DNA of 36,523 nucleotides from PALSA-1180 sp964624625 (GTDB taxonomy: Bacteria; Oederibacteriota; Muellerivitia; Muellerivitales; Muellerivitaceae), in assembly GCA_964624625.1 (NCBI GenBank), contig CAZUXW010000028.1, forward strand, positions 1-36,523. The letters are read 5' to 3'. Position numbers and translations under genes: made by a program. Shown here piece by piece: positions 32,272 through 36,523 of this stretch (position 1 is its first letter; every line of letters starts with the position of its first letter). The notes beneath the pieces are model-generated. The model searched no databases, was not told where the DNA came from, and saw only the letters and a program-made list of their open reading frames with translations.

Positions 32272-33028
32272 TCTTCTTACCCTTTTTTATAATTTCAGGA
32301 TCCAGGACGCCCTCGACATCCTGGTGGTTTCCTACGTCATTTACCAGCTGCTGCTGCTCATCTGGGAAGTCCGAGCCACCCGCATCGTCATCGGGTTCGC
32401 CATCCTTTTCCTGGCCATGGTCATTGCCAGCCAGTTCCATTTATTGACCCTGGATTGGCTTCTGAGCAATGTCGGGCCCTTCCTGCTCATCGCCTTCGTG
32501 GTGGTCTTCCAGCCGGATTTGCGGAGGATCATCACCCAGATCGGCCGAGGGGGATTCTGGGGCGGGGTTTTCCAAGGCGACGCGATTCTTTTCAAGGAAA
32601 TCACCACCGCGGTCCGGGAATTGGTGAAGAAGCGCCAAGGCGCGCTCATCGTGATCGAAAGGGACGACAGCCTTCAAAGCGTGTTTGACTCGGGGACTAA
32701 AATCGAGGCCGATACCACCGCCGAGCTTTTGGTGACAATTTTCGTTCCCCATTCCCCCCTGCATGACGGGGCGGTGGTGATCCGGGGCGGGAAAATCGCC
32801 TCGGCGGGATGCATCCTTCCCCTGAGCCAAAATCCCAACTTAAGCAGGTCCTACGGAACCCGCCACAGGGCGGCGGTGGGGATCACGGAGGAAACGGACG
32901 CTTTGGCCATCGTGGTTTCCGAGGAGAACCACACCATCGCCTTCGCGATGGCCGGAAAAATCACCCCGGAAATCGACGGGGATACATTGGAAGAGATGTT
33001 AACCCTTTACGGCACGAAGGTGGATTAA
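32264..33028 (+). CDS. cdaA: Diadenylate cyclase CdaA (c-di-AMP synthase)
   Basis: 254 residues. It makes cyclic di-AMP from two ATP at the inner membrane. Three membrane helices (about 13-33, 38-56, 62-84) precede a DAC domain (about 95-250) with both catalytic motifs: DGA at 168-170 (HDGAVVIRG) and RHR at 200-202 (GTRHRAAVGI). c-di-AMP controls osmolyte and potassium balance and cell wall homeostasis in many bacteria; no c-di-AMP phosphodiesterase or receptor is in the window. It overlaps the folP stop by eight bases (ATGAATAA), and a short cdaR follows after 126 bases. The usual folP-cdaA-cdaR-glmM order is kept except that glmM is absent. Confidence 0.96.
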   Translation: MNNLLTLFYNFRIQDALDILVVSYVIYQLLLLIWEVRATRIVIGFAILFLAMVIASQFHLLTLDWLLSNVGPFLLIAFVVVFQPDLRRIITQIGRGGFWGGVFQGDAILFKEITTAVRELVKKRQGALIVIERDDSLQSVFDSGTKIEADTTAELLVTIFVPHSPLHDGAVVIRGGKIASAGCILPLSQNPNLSRSYGTRHRAAVGITEETDALAIVVSEENHTIAFAMAGKITPEIDGDTLEEMLTLYGTKVD

Positions 33029-33043
33029 AGAAAGAAGCCATTT

Positions 33044-33132
33044 ACCACGGAGTGAACTGAGTAAATCTTTTTTAAAGAATGCCGGCCCAAACTGGTAAGC
33101 CTTGCTCTGTGTAACTCTGTTCACTCTGGGGT
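33044..33132. repeat. Imperfect inverted repeat between cdaA and cdaR
   Basis: Arms at 33044-33062 and 33114-33132 are complementary at 16 of 19 positions (first arm begins ACCACGGAGTGAACTGAG). Each arm is followed by a similar AAAT(C)TTTTTTAAAGA stretch. The 51-base centre contains no gene. It resembles the small dispersed ACCACGGAG-type intergenic elements of some bacterial genomes and would form a long hairpin in RNA across the cdaA-cdaR junction. Confidence 0.6.
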
Positions 33133-33154
33133 TAAATTTTTTAAAGAGGTTTAA

Positions 33155-33562
33155 ATGAAAAGGCTACTGCTGGAAAATTTCGGTTTAAAGATCCTGGCTT
33201 TTTTTCTCGCCTTCATTTTGTGGGCCTATGTGGGTTCCCGGCAGGTATTGGAACTGAAATTGACGCCCCACTTGGAGCTGGGGGACATGCCGGCTGGAAT
33301 GACCTTGGATGATAAACTCAAGCCCTCCATCCCGGTGATCCTCTCCGGCCGCAAGGAGAGCATCTTGGACGTGGATAAGGAAGAAGTCAAAGCGGTGGTC
33401 AGTTTGAAGGGATATTTGCCGGGCCAAAAGGATTTAGTGGTACACCCGAAGGTTCAACCCCTGCCGCCGGGGGTGACGGCGAACGTCTCGGACATTACGG
33501 TCCACCTGGTTCCCCTCAACGATCCCCAGGACGCCTCAAAAAAGAAAAAAACCAGGAGATAG
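33155..33562 (+). CDS. cdaR: Short CdaR/YbbR-domain protein
   Basis: 135 residues: an N-terminal membrane helix (about 9-26, with the ENFGLKILAFFLAFILWAYV signature of CdaR) and one extracytoplasmic YbbR repeat (about 33-120), ending in a Lys/Arg-rich tail. CdaR regulates CdaA; the Bacillus protein has four YbbR repeats and about 480 residues, so this is a minimal version. It starts well, with AAAGAGG before the ATG, and its end lies two bases before the pdxJ start. Truncation by mutation is unlikely because no YbbR remnant follows. Confidence 0.87.
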   Translation: MKRLLLENFGLKILAFFLAFILWAYVGSRQVLELKLTPHLELGDMPAGMTLDDKLKPSIPVILSGRKESILDVDKEEVKAVVSLKGYLPGQKDLVVHPKVQPLPPGVTANVSDITVHLVPLNDPQDASKKKKTRR

Positions 33563-33564
33563 CC

Positions 33565-34311
33565 TTGGCCCAGCTTTGCGTTAATATCGATCACATCGCC
33601 ACCTTGCGGGAGGCCCGCGGGGAAGAGGAGCCAAATCTCCTTGAGGCCGCCAGGCTGGTTGAGAGGGCCGGGGCAGCCGGTATCACGGTCCATCTGAGGG
33701 AAGATCGAAGGCATATCCAGGATCGGGATGTGGTGGAACTCCGGAAATCCATCACAACGAAATTGAACTTGGAGATGGCCGCAACGGACGAGATGGTGGG
33801 AATCGCTCTCCGGATTCAGCCGGACCAGGTGACCTTAGTTCCCGAGAATAGGCGGGAATTGACCACCGAGGGGGGCCTGTCCCTAAAAAAAGCACCAGCC
33901 CTGTTTGAAAAAACGATCGACCGGATCCAGGGGAAGGGAATCCCCGTATCCCTTTTTATCGGCCCCAATCCCCGAACCATCGAGCTGGCCGCCCGGTTGG
34001 GCGCGGCCTTCATTGAACTTCACACGGGACGCTATAGCCAAGCTTGCCGGTCAGGGGGGGATGTGGAAAAGGAATTTTTAGCCTTGGCCGCCGGGGCCCG
34101 ATTGGCCAATGGCCTGGGATTAAGGGTGCACGCGGGCCATGGGCTCACTTATCAAAACGTGACCCCTATCGCGGCACTGCCGGAGACGGAGGACCTGAAT
34201 ATCGGCCACAACATCGTCGCGCGGGCGGCTATGGTAGGATTGGGGAAGGCCGTGGCGGAAATGATCGGCCTTTTGGAAAAAGCCGCGACGGGCCAAAGGA
34301 GGAAAAAATGA
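33565..34311 (+). CDS. pdxJ: Pyridoxine 5'-phosphate synthase PdxJ
   Basis: 248 residues, a TIM-barrel enzyme that condenses 1-deoxyxylulose 5-phosphate with 3-amino-2-oxopropyl phosphate to form pyridoxine phosphate (DXP-dependent vitamin B6 pathway). Signatures include LCVNIDHIATLREARG at the start, ITVHLREDRRHIQDRDV, the LNLEMAAT strand, HTGRYS and VHAGHGLTYQNV. The TTG start has AGGAG seven bases upstream. It occupies the place where glmM usually follows cdaR, and it overlaps the next small gene by four bases. Confidence 0.96.
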   Translation: MAQLCVNIDHIATLREARGEEEPNLLEAARLVERAGAAGITVHLREDRRHIQDRDVVELRKSITTKLNLEMAATDEMVGIALRIQPDQVTLVPENRRELTTEGGLSLKKAPALFEKTIDRIQGKGIPVSLFIGPNPRTIELAARLGAAFIELHTGRYSQACRSGGDVEKEFLALAAGARLANGLGLRVHAGHGLTYQNVTPIAALPETEDLNIGHNIVARAAMVGLGKAVAEMIGLLEKAATGQRRKK

Positions 34312-34628
34312 GCTGGAAATTCATTCTGGTGGTAGTGGTGCTGGTGGGAGGAGGAATCGGCTACTACCTTTGGAACCAGATTCCCGATACGCCCAAGGAA
34401 CAGACCTTGACCGGATATACCCAGGGTTTGAAAAGCTCGGAGGAAAAGGCCGCCGCAGTCGCTTCCACGGTTAACGTGGAAAATGTGCAGGCCGCCATTG
34501 AGAAATACAAGAGCATGAAGGGATCCAATCCCCCTGCGCTGCAGGACCTGGTCCCCGAGTATATTGATCATATCCCCGGCGGAGTCCAATATGATCCCGC
34601 GACGGGAACCGCTGCCCCCGTCCAATAA
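34308..34628 (+). CDS. Small membrane-anchored protein with pseudopilin-like C-terminal segment
   Basis: 106 residues; family not recognised. One N-terminal membrane helix (about 4-23) follows MSWKF; there is no prepilin leader with FTLIE. The periplasmic part contains VQAAIEKYKSMKGSNPPALQDLVPEYIDHIP and then YDPATG, a pattern like the C-terminal part of GspG-type pseudopilins (helix, proline, then a short beta loop). The ATG at 34308 has a perfect AAAGGAGG (34295-34302) and overlaps the pdxJ stop as ATGA. Its end overlaps the recX start by 38 bases. It may be a secreted or anchored helper of a pilus or secretion machine, or a lone domain; function unknown. Confidence 0.72.
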   Translation: MSWKFILVVVVLVGGGIGYYLWNQIPDTPKEQTLTGYTQGLKSSEEKAAAVASTVNVENVQAAIEKYKSMKGSNPPALQDLVPEYIDHIPGGVQYDPATGTAAPVQ

Positions 34629-35151
34629 ATTGCCGGTGAAAAAATCAAAACCCCTCATCTCCGAGCCCCAGGCCTACCGCTATGCCCTCTGGCTGCTCAA
34701 CCGCAGGGCTTACAGCACAGGGGAGCTCCGCGACAAATTCACCAAGCGGACCCTTTCCCCCGGCCTGCAAGAGTTGGTCCTCGAAAAGCTCAAGGCGAAA
34801 AAATTTCTCGATGACGGGGTCTTCACCGAGCTTTTTATCCGCAACCGTAAGGACCGCCATTGGGGGCCCCGAAAGATAGAGACGGCCCTTTTTAAAAAGA
34901 AGATTCCCAGGGAAATGATCCAAAGGGCGCTGAGGAGTGTTTTTCCCTCGGGTGACGAAAAACAAAACGCCTTGGAGTATTTGGCCCGGCAAAAACAGAG
35001 ATTTTTGCGGAAAAAAGAGAAAAAGAAGGGGGAAACCAAGCGCAAAGCCTGGGAATTCCTTGTCCGCAAAGGGTATTCTTTGGAAGCGGCCCGTCTCGCC
35101 GTGAGGGAAGTTTTCGGCTATAATCCCGAACTTCCTCCCGAGGAAAATTAA
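34591..35151 (+). CDS. recX: Regulatory protein RecX
   Basis: 186 residues. RecX binds RecA filaments and limits recombination. Tandem three-helix RecX modules are seen: YALWLLNRRAYSTGELRDKF (about 33-52), VLEKLKAKKFLDDGVFTELFIRNRKDRHWGPRKI and a third with AWEFLVRKGYSLEAARLAVREVFGYNPE. The start at ATG 34591 is chosen because GGAG lies six bases before it; it overlaps the preceding gene by 38 bases. Later TTG/GTG starts (34630, 34636) lack a ribosome binding site. A Lys/Arg-rich linker lies around residues 133-153. alaS follows after 15 bases, as in the widespread recA-recX-alaS order; recA is not present here. Confidence 0.9.
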   Translation: MIPRREPLPPSNKLPVKKSKPLISEPQAYRYALWLLNRRAYSTGELRDKFTKRTLSPGLQELVLEKLKAKKFLDDGVFTELFIRNRKDRHWGPRKIETALFKKKIPREMIQRALRSVFPSGDEKQNALEYLARQKQRFLRKKEKKKGETKRKAWEFLVRKGYSLEAARLAVREVFGYNPELPPEEN

Positions 35152-35166
35152 CCTAAAGGCAACACC

Positions 35167-36523
35167 ATGAACGTCCCGACCACCGGCAGTGAAATCAGGA
35201 AAGCTTACCTGGATTTTTTCAAATCCAAAAACCATAAAATTGTTCCCTCGTCCTCCCTCGTCCCCGAAAACGACCCGACCCTTTTGCTTTCCAACGCCGG
35301 CATGAACCAGTTCAAGCCTTACTTTCTCGGCACCATTCCTTTTCCCCATGCCGTGCCCTACGCCGCCTCCTGCCAGAAATGCTTCCGCACCGGCGATTTG
35401 GAGAGGGTGGGTTATACCGCCCGGCACCATACCTATTTCGAGATGCTGGGTAATTTTTCCTTTGGGGGATATTTCAAGAAGGAGGCCATCGAGTGGGCCT
35501 GGGAATTCGTGACCGAAATCCTAAAACTCGACAAAGACAGGCTTTGGGTCTCCGTCTACAAGGATGACGACGAGGCGATCGAACTGTGGAAAAAAACCGC
35601 GGGCCTTCCCTCGGAACGAATCGTGCGGTTGGGGGAGGACTCCAACTTTTGGACCATGGGGCCCACCGGCCCCTGCGGACCCTGCTCGGAAATCTACGTG
35701 GACCTGGACCCCGGCGGCGGGGCCGTGAAGGATTTCGAGCAAAGCGCGGAGGAAGGCCGGCTTCTGGAAATTTGGAACCTGGTCTTTACCCAGTTCGATA
35801 AACAGGAAGACGGCACCCTCAAACCCCTGCCCAAACCCAACATCGACACGGGAATGGGATTGGAACGGGTCGCCAGCGTCATGCAAAAGGTCCCCTCGAA
35901 TTTTGAGACGGACTTGGTGGCTCCCTTGATGGCCGCCATCGGCAAGGCCGGAAAGATTTCCTACCAGCCCGACGCCTCCCAAACTTATACCTCCTTGAAG
36001 GTGATCAGCGACCACCTGAGAGCCACCACCTTCCTCATCGCCGACGGCGTATTGCCTTCCAATGAGGGCCGGGGCTATGTGCTCCGCCGTATCCTCCGCC
36101 GGGCCGTGCGCCACGGCAAACTCCTGGGTTTTGACAAACCCTTCCTGTCCCCGCTTACCCTGGAAGTGGGAAAACTGCTGGGACCCGTCTACCCCGAGCT
36201 GGTGGACCGGAAGGAGCATATCGTTAACGTTGTGCGGGCCGAGGAAGAAAGATTCTATGAAACGCTAGCCGCCGGCACCGAACGCCTTCTCGAAAAAATT
36301 GGGGGAATGATCAAGGCTAATACCTCGACCTTATCCGGCGAGGAAGCCTTCATGCTTTATGACACCTTTGGTTTTCCACTGGACATCACCAAGGAAATCC
36401 TGAGGGAAAAGGGCCTGGGGGTGGATGAGGCCGGTTTCCAAAAATCCATGGAAGGACAAAAGGAAAAGGCCAGGTCGGCTTGGAAAGGAAGCGGCGACTC
36501 GATGCTTCCTCCTTTTTACAAGG
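35167..36523 (+). CDS. alaS: Alanine--tRNA ligase AlaS (5' part, truncated by window end)
   Basis: The first 452 codons of a protein normally about 870-900 residues; the frame stays open to the window edge. Class II synthetase motifs are seen: motif 1 around NDPTLLLSNAGMNQFKPYF, motif 2 in SCQKCFRTGDLERVGYTARHHTYFEMLGNFSFGG, and motif 3 in NIDTGMGLERVASV, plus the tRNA-recognition region with GRGYVLRRILRRAVRHGKLLG. The editing and C-Ala domains would follow outside the window. The ATG at 35167 has AAAGG seven bases upstream and directly follows recX. Confidence 0.97.
   Translation, partial: MNVPTTGSEIRKAYLDFFKSKNHKIVPSSSLVPENDPTLLLSNAGMNQFKPYFLGTIPFPHAVPYAASCQKCFRTGDLERVGYTARHHTYFEMLGNFSFGGYFKKEAIEWAWEFVTEILKLDKDRLWVSVYKDDDEAIELWKKTAGLPSERIVRLGEDSNFWTMGPTGPCGPCSEIYVDLDPGGGAVKDFEQSAEEGRLLEIWNLVFTQFDKQEDGTLKPLPKPNIDTGMGLERVASVMQKVPSNFETDLVAPLMAAIGKAGKISYQPDASQTYTSLKVISDHLRATTFLIADGVLPSNEGRGYVLRRILRRAVRHGKLLGFDKPFLSPLTLEVGKLLGPVYPELVDRKEHIVNVVRAEEERFYETLAAGTERLLEKIGGMIKANTSTLSGEEAFMLYDTFGFPLDITKEILREKGLGVDEAGFQKSMEGQKEKARSAWKGSGDSMLPPFYK

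Noticed and set aside
34044..34307. Upstream extension of the small gene at 34308 into pdxJ
   Set aside because: The frame is open but overlaps the conserved C-terminal half of pdxJ; the perfect AAAGGAGG before the ATG at 34308 fixes the start.
34645..35430. A 261-codon - strand open frame opposite recX and alaS
   Set aside because: It overlaps two genes with clear family signatures, and its protein shows only low-complexity, Gly/Phe-rich sequence.
35521..36219. A 232-codon - strand open frame inside alaS
   Set aside because: It is antisense to conserved AlaS motifs and encodes a His/Gly-rich product typical of shadow frames.

Overview
The window reads as one stretch of core chromosome from a Gram-negative (diderm) bacterium. 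A PilQ outer-membrane secretin with a complete PilMNOP alignment complex requires two membranes. Nearly all genes lie on the + strand in tight, often overlapping operons. TTG start codons with good ribosome binding sites are unusually common. The cysteine-free pilin and a c-di-AMP cyclase in a diderm recall uncultured phyla such as Elusimicrobiota or Omnitrophota, but that is an impression and I cannot place the organism. I see no insertion sequence, prophage, CRISPR array or toxin-antitoxin pair.

Layout: (1) 1-34 is the start of a ferredoxin gene on the - strand, divergent from dnaJ. (2) 326-3126 holds dnaJ, rsmE and aroE. (3) 3151-13870 is a type IV pilus block: pilB, pilT, pilC, pilA, pilD, pilM, pilN, pilO, pilP, pilQ, with near-consensus sigma-70 promoters before pilB and pilA and strong terminators after pilA and pilQ. 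(4) 13909-17427 is aroC, aroK, a zinc-ribbon membrane protein of unknown role and aroB, the counterpart of the pilMNOPQ-aroK-aroB order known from gammaproteobacteria. (5) 17414-20337 holds a TPR protein with a C-terminal roadblock domain, a stand-alone roadblock protein, a polytopic membrane protein and an FtsB/DivIC-like protein. (6) 20360-20763 is a tRNA-Leu(TAA)/initiator tRNA-fMet unit with promoter and terminator, followed by a gene for an eIF1/SUI1 (YciH) family protein. (7) 21016-26803 holds an unidentified gene, a pteridine-reductase-like SDR, a folB-folK fusion on the - strand, a YfhO-like membrane protein and metF. (8) 26944-32271 holds a cyclic-nucleotide-binding protein, tRNA-Met, tilS, ftsH, folE and folP. 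(9) 32264-36523 holds cdaA (c-di-AMP synthase), a very short cdaR, pdxJ, a small anchored pseudopilin-like protein, recX and the first 452 codons of alaS.

How the genes work together: PilB and PilT drive extension and retraction through PilC; PilD processes PilA; PilMNOP connect the inner machine to PilQ. PilB carries an N-terminal MshEN tandem motif expected to bind c-di-GMP, and cdaA supplies c-di-AMP, so two cyclic dinucleotide systems are represented. Shikimate genes (aroE, C, K, B) flank the pilus genes. Folate genes are spread over about 11 kb: folM-like, folBK, metF, folE and folP. The least explained parts are the roadblock cluster without a GTPase in view, the proteins at 15603, 19220, 21016 and 34308, and an inverted repeat between cdaA and cdaR.
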